Source of the DNA: an uncultured Lacticaseibacillus sp.
GTDB taxonomy: Bacteria; Bacillota; Bacilli; Lactobacillales; Lactobacillaceae
Assembly: GCA_934370925.1 (NCBI GenBank)
Contig: CAKRNG010000013.1
Location: 1 to 51,430, forward strand
Reading direction: 5' to 3'
DNA length: 51,430 nt
Part shown: one piece after another, positions 31,482 through 40,511 of the stretch
How the letters are laid out: each line of letters begins with the position of its first letter
Numbering within the stretch: the stretch's first letter is position 1
The notes under the pieces: generated by a model
Databases searched by the model: none
The model's input: the letters and a program-made list of their open reading frames with translations, nothing else
Told to the model about the DNA's origin: nothing
Program-made: the position numbers and the translations under genes

Positions 31482-32162
31482 TTAAGCCGTTACCACTTCA
31501 GGTTGTTTCTCCCAAGTGAACGTCTTTTTTGCAAGGCGGATGACGCCGTCGCACTTTGCCGCGACGTCTGGTTCGTGGGTCACGATGATGACGCACTTGC
31601 CCTGTTCATGCGCAATCTGTTGGAACAACGCGATGACTTCATTCGTGTTGGTTTCATCCAGGTTCCCCGTTGGTTCGTCCGCGACCACGAGGGGGGCGTC
31701 ACACACCATCGTTCGGGCGATTGCGACACGCTGTTGCTGACCACCGGAGAGCTTCTGGACGTTTTTGCCCATCTGCTCATCAGTCAGGCCTAACTTCCGC
31801 AACATATCTTGCGCAAAGGTCTTGTCACCCTTGTGCTTCGCGTCCGTAATGGCCATCGCCGTCATCAGGTTTTCTGTGGCGGACATGTACGTGAACAGGT
31901 TGTACGCCTGGAAAACGATTGCGACATCGTGACGGCGGAAGTTCGTCAGACCAATTTTGTTCAGATCCATACCGTTCAGTTCAATGGCACCCGCTTTGGG
32001 TTTGTCCAAACCTGCAAGCAAGGAAACGAGCGTGGTCTTACCGGAACCAGACTGGCCCACAATTGCGTATGAGTGTCCCGCTTCGAAGCTTAAATCAACG
32101 TCCTTAAACAGGTAGTCCTCTTCGTGGGTGTACCAGTAACCAAGTTTATTAGTGGTTAACAT
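31482..32162 (-). CDS. ABC transporter ATP-binding protein (MacB/LolD type)
   Basis: The 226 residues show every catalytic motif: Walker A VGQSGSGKTTL near residue 36, Q-loop VFQAYNLF near 87, signature LSGGQQQRVAIARTM near 138, Walker B PLVVADEPTGNLD near 158 and H-loop IIVTHE near 197. It should energise the FtsX-type permease encoded 1.1 kb upstream on the same strand. The two are now separated by a tnpB element. The ATG has only a weak AGG upstream, so expression may have suffered from the insertion. Confidence 0.93.
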   Translation of the reverse strand: MLTTNKLGYWYTHEEDYLFKDVDLSFEAGHSYAIVGQSGSGKTTLVSLLAGLDKPKAGAIELNGMDLNKIGLTNFRRHDVAIVFQAYNLFTYMSATENLMTAMAITDAKHKGDKTFAQDMLRKLGLTDEQMGKNVQKLSGGQQQRVAIARTMVCDAPLVVADEPTGNLDETNTNEVIALFQQIAHEQGKCVIIVTHEPDVAAKCDGVIRLAKKTFTWEKQPEVVTA

Positions 32163-33264
32163 TTAACATTGCCTGCTATATAAAATGTGGAAGAATGTCT
32201 TTTCGACACCAATAAAGGTTTATATATTTCCTTTCTTGATTTACACTCTGCATTTTGTTTAGTTCCGTCATCATCAGTATTCCCACGTAGATAAATATCT
32301 TTGCGACATTGACTGACTCTTGAACTTTAAGGTACTAGCCATACCCTGAATGATTAATTTATTTCTGCGTATTGAATTAAGTTCTCAACCGCATTTTGGT
32401 CGCGGTGCATCACTGCCCCACATTCATAACACACATAGTCATCATGCCCTGTACGATGAATCTGATTGCCCGCTAAGCCAACCTTATCGGCACCGGTTTT
32501 AACGAATCCGCATTTAGAACACCGTTGTGTACTTGGGTAGAAGCGGTCAGCCATAATCAGCTTAACGCCATGCCACGCGCGCTTATACTGCATGAGCACT
32601 TTGAACTTACCAAACAGCGAACGGTGAAGATTTTTCGCTAGGTGCTTGTTCATGCGCATGTGCAGGTTGTCCAAGCGCAATTTATTACCAATTACCTTAG
32701 CTCGGTCCGTCTTGAAACTGTTTTTAGACCGTTTCTTTGATTTGAACTGTGGTTGCGCATGATTCGGCATTTGGGGGTCGAAATAGTTCTGCCAGGCTCT
32801 CGCTAAATCATTAACCGCCAATTGTAAAACTCTGGCTGATTGCGCATATTGCCAATCTTGCTTGTCATTTACCAGTTCATTACGCACCTTGCGCTCATTT
32901 GGCCGTAATGTTTTGTCTGCCATCACAACGGACGCGTCATACATCTCGTTCCAAATTTCAAGGGCTTGGTTATAACAATACCGGCGATAAGCGAATAGCC
33001 GCGTGAGCACCAGACGCATTGTTGCGTTGGGTTACATTTTGATTTTGTGTGTTTTAATCATTTGGGTTCACCTCTTTTCCTAAGTCAATTATACAACCTA
33101 GCCTGGTTTTGGCTAGCGATTTCAATCAACTTAACTAGAGGTGAACTGGCTAAAAATGAGCCTACTTCCAACCAATTATTTAGACTCAAGATACCCGTTG
33201 TTACGTACTATTCCATATTTTCGATTACAGTTTTAGACCTCCTATCTCGTTTAACGGTGCCCGA
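32163..33264 (-). mobile_element. IS1341-like (tnpB-only, IS200/IS605 group) element remnant
   Basis: It contains a disrupted tnpB and no tnpA. The left region has a perfect hairpin CTAGCC/GGCTAG (33098-33116) inside a larger inverted repeat GTTCACCTCT/AGAGGTGAAC (33065-33074 and about 33137-33146), as expected of single-strand-transposed ends. About 190 bases follow tnpB and hold no gene; the guide (omega) RNA end of such elements normally lies there. The exact outer ends are uncertain. It lies between the permease and ATPase genes of one operon. Confidence 0.6.
32354..33061 (-). pseudogene. tnpB: Broken tnpB (RNA-guided nuclease of IS200/IS605 group)
   Basis: The original start is the ATG at 33061 after GAGGTG. 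It gives MIKTHKIKM, then an in-frame TAA where a Tyr is expected, then PNATM and a 221-residue open remainder. That remainder has the normal N-terminal region (AYRRYCYNQALEIW) and the C-terminal zinc finger (CSKCG, CYECG). The central part with the first two RuvC motifs is missing: the frame jumps from NLHMRMNK to HLAKNLHRSLFGKF, well short of the usual 370-400 residues. The third RuvC motif reads HRDQNA instead of DRDxNA. Nuclease activity is not possible. Confidence 0.85.
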
Positions 33265-34758
33265 TTAACCAATCAGGACCTTCTTTGGCTGTAGTCGCAG
33301 GATACCACCGGCCCCGGCGAGAATTGCAATCAAAATGATTAACAACCCAAGTCCGAACAGAATCCCCATGTCGGCCACTGTAACCTTCGTTGTCAGCTTA
33401 GCCTGGGCTTGCTGACGGTTCGTCATCTTGCTGCTAGAGCCACTCATTTGGCCACTGCCACTTGGTGCACTCTGGCCGCTTGGTGCGCTACCGCCGCCTT
33501 GGCTGCCGCCCCGCATGCCGCCGCCCATTTGACCGGTGCTGCTGGTTGACGTTGTGGTCGTCTGTGTGGATGTGATGAGTTGCTGTCCGAGTTTGTCCCC
33601 GACGAACTTCCCACCGATACCAGCCACACCAACCCCGATTAACAGGATGACGAGCAATTCAGTGAAGAACTGTGCGATAATCTTGCCCCGTTTTTCACCG
33701 AGTGATAACAGTACCCCGATTTCAAAGCGACGTTCGCGGATCATCAAGATGACAATCAATGCCAGGATGATGGTGCCGGCAATCGCGACGAGCCAGACAA
33801 TCTTGTTGGCAAAAGCCGTGACGGTCTTCATGGAGGACTTCACCGTCTGGTAGGTTGCGTCATCCGCGCTGAGGCTGAACTTGCTGCTGTTGATCAGCTT
33901 CTTGGCCGCCTTCTTCACGCTTGCCACCTTACCCGGTGCGCTCACGTTGAAGGTCACAGCGTCTGCGGTACCCGCATACTTGGTGCCCTTCAGCTTGTTG
34001 GCGAAGGTGTAGGACGTGTAAACCGTGTTACTTGGATCAGACTGACCAGGACCCATCTGTGCGGAAGAGCTGCTCTTCGCCTTGTAAATCCCAACAATCT
34101 TCAGTGCGTAGGTCTTATTGGTCCCCGTCGTCGCCTTCAGCTTAACGGTATCGCCCACCTTAAGTGAGTTTTCGGTTGCCAGTTCAGATTCGATAACGAT
34201 GTTGCTTGTCCCGATATCCTTGCTGGTCAATCCGCGACCCGACTTAATGCTGTATGTGCCATCGCTGAAGCTGGAATCACTCGTCGTGCTCGTCACCCCA
34301 CTAACGGTAATATCACCGCTACTGGAACTAGAGCTGCTTCCTGGCATATCGCCACCACCGAAGCTACTGGAGCTGCTGGTTTCGATTGCGTCAAAACCCT
34401 TTGCGTTCGCAGAGGTTGAAACGGTTGCCGAGTAACTTTCAACGTTGCTCAACTTAGCAATCTTCTTAGCGTCACTCAGCTTAACGGGTGACATTGACAA
34501 GCTTGGTTTTCCACTCGGTTTGCTGTTAGAGCTAGATGAGCCCGAACGCATTTTCTTGAACGCCGCAGAACGATTGGCACTCAACGTCAGCGTTGCACCA
34601 ACGGAGTCCTTTGCGTTTTCTGTCGCCGTCGTGGCCGCGCCGCGAATCAAGATGCCGGCAAGAACAAAAAGCATAATGGCTGACGTCACCAGAATCAAAA
34701 GCGCCGTACGCCCCTTCTTCGCAATGAGGTTTAGCCATGCACGTTTGGCAAAATTCAT
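33265..34758 (-). CDS. FtsX-like ABC transporter permease (MacB type)
   Basis: The 497 residues comprise one N-terminal helix (about 15-38), an extracytoplasmic domain (40-330), and three C-terminal helices (about 325-350, 370-395, 465-485). The extracytoplasmic parts have striking Ser/Gly/Met-rich low-complexity stretches, around residues 70-85, 130-155 and 410-445 (for example QMGGGMRGGSQGGG). The ATG at 34758 follows GGGAG by 8 bases; an ATG five codons upstream is an alternative. The ATPase partner lies beyond the tnpB element. The promoter shares its box with the reduced permease near 9.4 kb. An export or envelope-defence role is inferred. Confidence 0.88.
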   Translation of the reverse strand: MNFAKRAWLNLIAKKGRTALLILVTSAIMLFVLAGILIRGAATTATENAKDSVGATLTLSANRSAAFKKMRSGSSSSNSKPSGKPSLSMSPVKLSDAKKIAKLSNVESYSATVSTSANAKGFDAIETSSSSSFGGGDMPGSSSSSSSGDITVSGVTSTTSDSSFSDGTYSIKSGRGLTSKDIGTSNIVIESELATENSLKVGDTVKLKATTGTNKTYALKIVGIYKAKSSSSAQMGPGQSDPSNTVYTSYTFANKLKGTKYAGTADAVTFNVSAPGKVASVKKAAKKLINSSKFSLSADDATYQTVKSSMKTVTAFANKIVWLVAIAGTIILALIVILMIRERRFEIGVLLSLGEKRGKIIAQFFTELLVILLIGVGVAGIGGKFVGDKLGQQLITSTQTTTTSTSSTGQMGGGMRGGSQGGGSAPSGQSAPSGSGQMSGSSSKMTNRQQAQAKLTTKVTVADMGILFGLGLLIILIAILAGAGGILRLQPKKVLIG

Positions 34759-35133
34759 ATTATTAGCTCCCATCGATATTTTCCCCACCTCTGTGGGTCT
34801 GATATCAATCTACCGGCGAATTTCGTATAAAGTGTGAAGAGACTGCGCCTAAATTCGGCTCAAGTTGGCACTTTTCTGCGTGGATATCTACTAATTTCCG
34901 GTTAACATCCCCGCATTTTTATAGAAGAAAGTCATCTTGGCATATCAACCGTTCTATTTCCCGTGCAACACCCTCACGTCATTTTCCGAGGTCAAACGTC
35001 ACAAAAAGTCACGATTAGGCCACCAAAACCCGCGCCAATGCATTCATTCAACATCCCGTCTATGGTAAACTTTGTCTGTAAATTGCCCACGTATTTAACG
35101 TATCCTTTCAGAAAAAAGAAAGAGGTTTTACAG
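34759..35133. other. Intergenic region between divergent operons
   Basis: It holds the permease promoter with box B (34807-34850) on the minus side and a possible promoter for the amidase gene on the plus side: TTCATT (35043-35048) and TAAACT (35066-35071) spaced by 17 bases with TGG before the -10. No gene or repeat was seen in between. Confidence 0.45.
34807..34850 (-). promoter_or_regulatory. Promoter with shared response-regulator-type box, site B
   Basis: On the minus strand GCGCAGTCTCTTCACACTTT (from 34848) and TATACG match site A at 9394-9420 in most positions. The -10 candidate TAGATT (34807-34812) begins 26 bases after the first T of TTCACA, exactly the distance found at site A. The usual -35 hexamer is absent in both. 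Confidence 0.6.
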
Positions 35134-35883
35134 ATGACTAAGCCACGTATTGCTATTACCGCGGACGCCTTCGTTGACGTTACGCCCAACATGCCTGATA
35201 ACTACCCCGCTTTTGCCCCACACGACGTCAAAGAAGGCGTGTTTGCGGCCGGCGGAATTCCCGTTATTCTGCCGTTCCCTGATAATCCTGCCCACACGGA
35301 TGAAGCCGTTGCGGACATGGTTGACTTGTTCGACGCACTAATTATCCCCGGTGGTCCCGACGTGGATCCAACCACGTATGGTGAACAGCCTATTTTTGAA
35401 ATTGGGGATACGTACTACCCCAAGGATGCATTTGAACTCGCCCTCATTAAGGCAACCCTAGCAGCCGGTAAACCGATCTTCGGAATTTGTCGCGGCATTC
35501 AGATTATCAACGTTGCCATGGGCGGAACCGTCTACCAAGACACCCACGCCCAGAATCCCGATAGCTATATTCGCCATCCCCAAGTTGCACCGGGCCACTT
35601 CCCAACGCACAACATTGCGATTGAGAAGACGAGCCGGTTGCACGAAATGCTCGGCGACACAAGTTACGTCAACTCCCGCCACCATGAAGCCGTTCGGGAG
35701 TTGGGTACCGGCCTGACCGCCACGGCAGTTGCCCCTGATGGAATTGTTGAAGCCGTCGAATCCACGGAGAACGACCTCATCCTCGCCGTTCAGTGGCACC
35801 CAGAAAACATGTGGATGCACCACCCCGAACAATTCGCGTTCTTCACGGATATCGTGGCGCGCGCAGACAAGTACCGTCAGTAA
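35134..35883 (+). CDS. Gamma-glutamyl-gamma-aminobutyrate hydrolase-like C26 amidase
   Basis: This class I glutamine-amidotransferase-like hydrolase of the PuuD family cleaves gamma-glutamyl amide bonds. The 249 residues contain GGPDVDPTTYGE near residue 73, the nucleophile Cys119 in FGICRGIQIINVAMGG (FGICRGIQ), SRHHEAVR, and the catalytic His-Glu in VQWHPENM near 220. The ATG follows AAAGAGG by 8 bases. It is first in a four-gene cluster with a glutamine-synthetase-like ligase 14 bases downstream, which strongly suggests that it removes a glutamyl group added by that ligase. The exact substrate is unknown. Confidence 0.88.
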   Translation: MTKPRIAITADAFVDVTPNMPDNYPAFAPHDVKEGVFAAGGIPVILPFPDNPAHTDEAVADMVDLFDALIIPGGPDVDPTTYGEQPIFEIGDTYYPKDAFELALIKATLAAGKPIFGICRGIQIINVAMGGTVYQDTHAQNPDSYIRHPQVAPGHFPTHNIAIEKTSRLHEMLGDTSYVNSRHHEAVRELGTGLTATAVAPDGIVEAVESTENDLILAVQWHPENMWMHHPEQFAFFTDIVARADKYRQ

Positions 35884-35897
35884 GCGAGGCAAACTCG

Positions 35898-37259
35898 ATG
35901 ACTTTAATTCCTGATTCCACCCGCGCACAGCAGGTCATTGACGACCTCACGAAGGCCGGGGTCCAGCTCGTTGAATTTATCTACGTGGACTACGACAACA
36001 TTGCACGCGGGAAGACTGTGAACATCAAGGGGCTCGCCCACTACATTGTGGACGGTGTCGGCTTGACGCTTGCCCAGTTCGCGGCAACTGCCCGTGATGA
36101 AGTGCTCGATGTCCCCAACATGACGGCGGTCGGCGAATCCCGCATGGTGCCCGATTTAGACACCGTACGTATCTTGCCCCACGAACCACGCGTGGCCACC
36201 ATGATGGTGAATCACCTCACGCAGGATCAAGCCCCCTACGTCGCTGATCCCCGGGTTGCGCTCCAAACCGTTGTGGCACACGCACACGAAATGGGGTATA
36301 CGCTCAAGGTTGCCTTCGAGAACGAGTTCATGCTGCGCAACAGCACGACCGGTGTGCCCGCGAACGACAATCTGTTCGCCTCAACCACAGCCATGGACTT
36401 CGGCTACGTTTTTATTTTCGACATCCTGAATAACCTCGAAGCCATGCAGATTACGGTGGATAAATACTATCCCGAAGCCGGCACGGGCCAACACGAGCTC
36501 CCCCTACGTCCACAAAGTGCCTTACGCGCGGCGGACGAAGAGGTCTGGTTCCAGCGCATCGTGAAGGCGACCGTCAAGCAGCACGGCATGACGGCAACTT
36601 TCGCACCAAAACCGCTGCTCAATACAGAGGGCAGTGGGTGCCACATTCACTTATCGCTTTGGGATGCGCAGGGACAAAACGTGTTTGCCGACGCGACGGA
36701 CGCGCAGGGGCTCAGTCAAACAGGCTACCAGTTTGTTGCGGGCGTACTTGATCATATTCGCGGTTTAATGGCACTCACAGCTGCGAGCGTTAATTCCTAC
36801 CAACGCCTCCAACCAGGCGAATGGAGTTCTGCTTACGCCACGTTCGGCCGGGACAACCGCGAAGCTGCCATTCGCATCCCCTCTGCGCAATGGCACGATG
36901 CAACCGGTACCAGCAATATTGAATTGAAGGCAAGCGACGGGACCGAGAACCCTTACCTCGCACTTGCTGGCTTCATCGCGGCCGGACTGGACGGTATTTC
37001 CCGCCAGCTCGAACCCCGTACACCCGTTGACGTAGATCCCGCAACGCTGACGGATGCTGAACGAGCAGCACTCGGCGTCACACGGCTCCCTGAGAATCTG
37101 GCGGCCGCCATCTCAGCGCTCAAGACGGACGATTTCTTCACGAAAACGTTCGGACAGACACTGATTGCCGCCTACGCAACCGTCAAAGAGCGTGAAGTGG
37201 CCGTTTACGCAAACATGTCGCCGGTTGACATTGCGACCACACACGCATCGATTTATTAA
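35898..37259 (+). CDS. Glutamine-synthetase-family ligase (gamma-glutamyl-amine ligase type)
   Basis: The 453 residues keep the GS active-site motifs: FENEFMLR near residue 140, GTGQHELPL near 196, GSGCHIHLSLWD near 247, FGRDNREAAIRIP near 315 and KASDGTENPYLALAG near 345. The adenylylation loop of housekeeping GlnA is not evident. Pairing with a PuuD-like amidase and an amine/amino-acid permease suggests it glutamylates an amine rather than ammonia, like PuuA or IpuC. The ATG at 35898 follows GCGAGG. An adjacent amidohydrolase gene recalls fungal FluG, in which the two domains are fused. Confidence 0.87.
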   Translation: MTLIPDSTRAQQVIDDLTKAGVQLVEFIYVDYDNIARGKTVNIKGLAHYIVDGVGLTLAQFAATARDEVLDVPNMTAVGESRMVPDLDTVRILPHEPRVATMMVNHLTQDQAPYVADPRVALQTVVAHAHEMGYTLKVAFENEFMLRNSTTGVPANDNLFASTTAMDFGYVFIFDILNNLEAMQITVDKYYPEAGTGQHELPLRPQSALRAADEEVWFQRIVKATVKQHGMTATFAPKPLLNTEGSGCHIHLSLWDAQGQNVFADATDAQGLSQTGYQFVAGVLDHIRGLMALTAASVNSYQRLQPGEWSSAYATFGRDNREAAIRIPSAQWHDATGTSNIELKASDGTENPYLALAGFIAAGLDGISRQLEPRTPVDVDPATLTDAERAALGVTRLPENLAAAISALKTDDFFTKTFGQTLIAAYATVKEREVAVYANMSPVDIATTHASIY

Positions 37260-37272
37260 GGAGACTTTGAAC

Positions 37273-38457
37273 ATGTCCATTGCGGATTATGTACACGAAC
37301 TACCATTAATTGACCATCACGCGCACTTCTTGATTCGTGGCGATGTTCCGAACCGTGCGGAACGTCTCCTGCGCGTCAGCAGTGAAGCCGACAGCCAATA
37401 TCCGATTCAGGACACTGCAAATCGACTGGCGTGGGCAGCGTTTCAAGCGGAAGCTGGCCGGCTCGATTCACAAACTGGCGCAGCATTTGCGGCCGGTCAG
37501 ACACCCGAAAAAGCCTTAAAGCCCATGGACGCAGCCACTTACGCCCGTTACAATCAGCAGGCATTCGCACGCGACAACTTCCAGGCCATGTTCATCGACA
37601 CCGGATTCGTTCCCGATGACGCCATCCTCGACTTAGACGAAACGGCGACCATCACGGGCCTCACGATTCGCCCCATTTTCCGGATTGAAACACAGGCTGA
37701 ACACTGGTTACGCGAAGTTGGGCAAGACGGCTTCACCCCTTGGTTGGCGGCGCTAACCCAAGAAGTCGCCGAAGCACGTGCACATGGGTTCGTCGGCTTC
37801 AAATCAATTGCGGCTTACCGTTTCGGGTTAAAGTTGATGCCCGTTACCCAAGCAGACGCACTTGCCGCCTTCACCAACTGGCAGGCCCACTATGCCGCAA
37901 CTGGCGAGTATCGACTGACAAACGCCACGTTGATTTCATACATTCTCTGGCAACTGGCGCCCATCCTCATCGACACCCAAATGCCCCTTCAATTCCACGT
38001 GGGGTACGGCGATGCGGATACGGATTTGTACGCCGGAAACCCACTCCTGTTACGCACGTTCCTTCAAGCCTTCACCGCTAAAGGGCTCAAAGTGGTGCTG
38101 CTCCACTGCTACCCTTACCAACGCGAAGCTGGTTACCTTGCGAGTGTGTTCGCCAACGTGTACTTCGACATTTCGCTGGCCGACACCCTCGCGCCATCCA
38201 GCATGCCCCGCATCTTCGAGGAAGCCCTCGAACTGGCGCCCCACTCCCGTTTCCTATTCGCGAGCGACGCCAGCACGTACGTCGAAATGTACACGGTCGC
38301 AAGCCGCCTCTTCAAGAACGCCCTCATTCAACACTTAGACGCCCTCACCGACGTCCCCAATGTACAAAAAGAAGCTTGGGCGCGAATGCTTTGCTACGAG
38401 AACGCCGAGAAGGTTTATGGGGTGAAGGTAAACCAGAGTGGCGCAAAGCGGGTATAA
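37273..38457 (+). CDS. Amidohydrolase-superfamily metal-dependent hydrolase
   Basis: The 394-residue TIM-barrel protein has metal ligands DHHAHF at residues 13-18, a likely bridging Lys in GFKSIAAYR near 178, HVGYGD near 242, HCYPYQREAGY near 278 and SDAST near 337. It resembles the amidohydrolase half of FluG-like proteins. The ATG lies 8 bases after AAGGAGA, and only 13 bases separate it from the ligase gene, so the two are co-translated. It may act on the carried moiety while it is glutamylated; the reaction is not known. Confidence 0.85.
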   Translation: MSIADYVHELPLIDHHAHFLIRGDVPNRAERLLRVSSEADSQYPIQDTANRLAWAAFQAEAGRLDSQTGAAFAAGQTPEKALKPMDAATYARYNQQAFARDNFQAMFIDTGFVPDDAILDLDETATITGLTIRPIFRIETQAEHWLREVGQDGFTPWLAALTQEVAEARAHGFVGFKSIAAYRFGLKLMPVTQADALAAFTNWQAHYAATGEYRLTNATLISYILWQLAPILIDTQMPLQFHVGYGDADTDLYAGNPLLLRTFLQAFTAKGLKVVLLHCYPYQREAGYLASVFANVYFDISLADTLAPSSMPRIFEEALELAPHSRFLFASDASTYVEMYTVASRLFKNALIQHLDALTDVPNVQKEAWARMLCYENAEKVYGVKVNQSGAKRV

Positions 38458-38533
38458 AGTGAGGATTAACTCACAATCATTTCCACATCAGCTATATTTT
38501 GTTGTTACTTATTTGTTTTAAGGAGAAATTATT

Positions 38534-39871
38534 TTGCAAGAAAAGAAGAAACTGTCCCTGCTAGAGGTTTTTGCCCTCTCCATCGCGATGGTCGCACCTA
38601 CTGGGGCAATGGCGTTCAATACCGCCGGCGCAGCCACGATGTCCGGGATTCACATGCCAATTGCCTTCATCCTTGGAGGAATTGGGGTTTTGTTCTCAGG
38701 CATTTCATTTGTTGAACTCGGACGCCAGATCCACGGCGAAGGTTCCGCTTACGCCTACAACCGCGCTGCTTTAGGTGAAAAAGCCGGCTTCGTCTCCGGT
38801 TGGGCACTCATCTTGACGTATATCACGTTCACGATGAGCAGTTCTGCCATTGTGGGGAACTTCCTCAATGTCTTCCTCGGTCATTTTGGCATTCACCTGC
38901 CAATCCCGCTGTACATCATTGCCGCCCTTTTGCTTTCAGGCTGGCTGAGTCACCAGGGAATTGAGTTCTCCACCCGTTTTGCCTTAACGCTAGAAATCAT
39001 CGCGGTCATCGTTCTGGCAATTCTCACCGTCGTTATTCTCACGCACGGTGGGGACGCTGGTAACACAACGGCACCGCTCAACCCAAGTCACGCGTCCCTT
39101 GGTCAACTTGGGGGTGGGATGATTTTCGCCCTCATGTCCTTTGCTGGCTTCGAAGGTGCGGCCACCATCGTGCCACGCGCCAAGAAACCCGCTAAAGCCA
39201 TTCGCGTTGCCCTGATTGGCGCCGTTGTTTTCGGGATGATTTTCTACTGCATCGTCAGTTACGCTGAAGTCATCGGATTTGGGACGGCCAACATCAGCAA
39301 ACTCGCTGGTTCAAGCGCACCCCTGAACTACCTGGCAACCCGTTATGTTGGTGGCTGGATGGCCATCTTCATCGACTTCGCTTCCTGCACCAGTTACTTC
39401 GCCTGCTTCTTCGGCGCTCTAAATGCTGGGGCCTTCATCATGGAAGCCATGGCCAAGCAAGGCTACATGCACCCTTGGCTCGGTGAACTCAAGGGAAACA
39501 AGCAGACCCCAACGCACGCACTCGACTTGATTACGGGTCTGTCCATCGTGTTCTACATCCTTTTCGGTATCTTTGGTCACATCGACGCAGCAAACTACTA
39601 TAACTACTTTGGCACAATCGGCATGTACCCGCTTTTGCTGGTGTATGTGCTCGTCAACTTAGGCGTCATCGTGTATTTTGCAAAGCACCGGGAAAACTTC
39701 TCTGTGTTTAAGCATGTCATTTCACCAACAATCGGGCTGCTGGTCATGCTCTTCCCAATTTACAGTAACCTTTGGCCCGTACCCGCATATCCTTACAACT
39801 TATTCCCATACGTCCTCCTTATCTGGCTTCTCGCCGGCATTTGGGTGTACAAGGTTCGAAAGGGAAAGTAA
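38534..39871 (+). CDS. APC-family amino acid or amine permease
   Basis: The 445-residue integral membrane protein has about 12 helices. The N-terminal family motif is LSIAMVAPTGAMAFNTAG (residues 16-33), and the consensus stretch FALMSFAGFEGAATIVPRA lies near residue 200. The TTG start is supported by AAGGAG 8 bases upstream. It ends the four-gene cluster and probably imports the substrate of the ligase. Specificity cannot be inferred from sequence. Confidence 0.9.
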   Translation: MQEKKKLSLLEVFALSIAMVAPTGAMAFNTAGAATMSGIHMPIAFILGGIGVLFSGISFVELGRQIHGEGSAYAYNRAALGEKAGFVSGWALILTYITFTMSSSAIVGNFLNVFLGHFGIHLPIPLYIIAALLLSGWLSHQGIEFSTRFALTLEIIAVIVLAILTVVILTHGGDAGNTTAPLNPSHASLGQLGGGMIFALMSFAGFEGAATIVPRAKKPAKAIRVALIGAVVFGMIFYCIVSYAEVIGFGTANISKLAGSSAPLNYLATRYVGGWMAIFIDFASCTSYFACFFGALNAGAFIMEAMAKQGYMHPWLGELKGNKQTPTHALDLITGLSIVFYILFGIFGHIDAANYYNYFGTIGMYPLLLVYVLVNLGVIVYFAKHRENFSVFKHVISPTIGLLVMLFPIYSNLWPVPAYPYNLFPYVLLIWLLAGIWVYKVRKGK

Positions 39872-39960
39872 GCTGGTGAATGGGACAGTCGACTAACGCG
39901 CACAAAGCACACACTAGGCAACACAAGACGTATGCACGTAACGTTGGTCAAAATTAGCAG

Positions 39961-40000
39961 CACAAAAACACCCCGCAATTTTCTGCGGGGTGTTTTTGTG
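39961..40000. terminator. Bidirectional terminator
   Basis: CACAAAAACACCCCGCA pairs with TGCGGGGTGTTTTTGTG around a 6-nt loop. It ends the permease cluster and also lies 15 bases beyond the convergent minus-strand gene. Confidence 0.92.
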
Positions 40001-40014
40001 TGATTGCATCTGTT

Positions 40015-40309
40015 TTAATACGCCGTCATGCCCGTTGCTAACTTTAGGTTTGCCTTGACGCGATTGTAGCCGTCTTTTTTGTAATCTTCTTGATTGTAGA
40101 ATACGCCGGACGAACCGGTATTTGGTATGCTGGCGCCAATAGTTTTGCCGAAAGCTGCGTTTAGCCTGCCAAATTTGGTTTGGAAAGACTTCTTTGTGCG
40201 CCGCCAATTGAATTTGCTCAAGCTGACGGTTTAGGCGCCATTCAAGCACTGCCGCGACAATCACTGCAATGATGAGTATAACTGCCAATATTGTAAATAA
40301 GATGGTCAT
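40015..40309 (-). pseudogene. Small membrane protein gene with an apparent frameshift
   Basis: From the ATG at 40309, 5 bases after GGGGGG, one frame encodes a membrane helix (MTILFTILAVILIIAVIVAA) and a basic segment. That frame then runs on through the terminator with non-protein-like sequence. A second frame takes over around 40200 with protein-like sequence (LNAAFGKTIGAS, NQEDYKKDGYNRVKANLK) and stops at 40015, just before the terminator. A +1 shift joins them into a protein of about 97 residues. It is a frameshifted gene, a sequencing error, or, less likely, programmed shifting. The family is not recognised. Confidence 0.45.
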
Positions 40310-40441
40310 GGTTCCCCCCACTGAACGTTGCATCACGACAAGTCATTTGTTGACAAGGTACCCGTTTTGCGTACAATTTGCAAGGCGCATTCACAGCTAA
40401 ATGGCTATCGTGTCAAAAAATTAACACCATGTACCATCAAC

Positions 40442-40487
40442 AAAACACCGACATCAACGTTCAAATGGACGATGATGTCGGTGTTTT
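40442..40487. terminator. Terminator of the argH-glnHP operon
   Basis: AAAACACCGACATCA pairs perfectly with TGATGTCGGTGTTTT across a 16-nt loop, 24 bases after the transporter stop. Confidence 0.88.
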
Positions 40488-40511
40488 ATTGATGCTTTAC
40501 GTTTCCGTCAT

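Noticed and set aside
39914..40336. Single 140-codon membrane protein frame
   Set aside because: It runs through a strong terminator and loses protein-like composition after the helix; a frameshifted shorter gene fits better.
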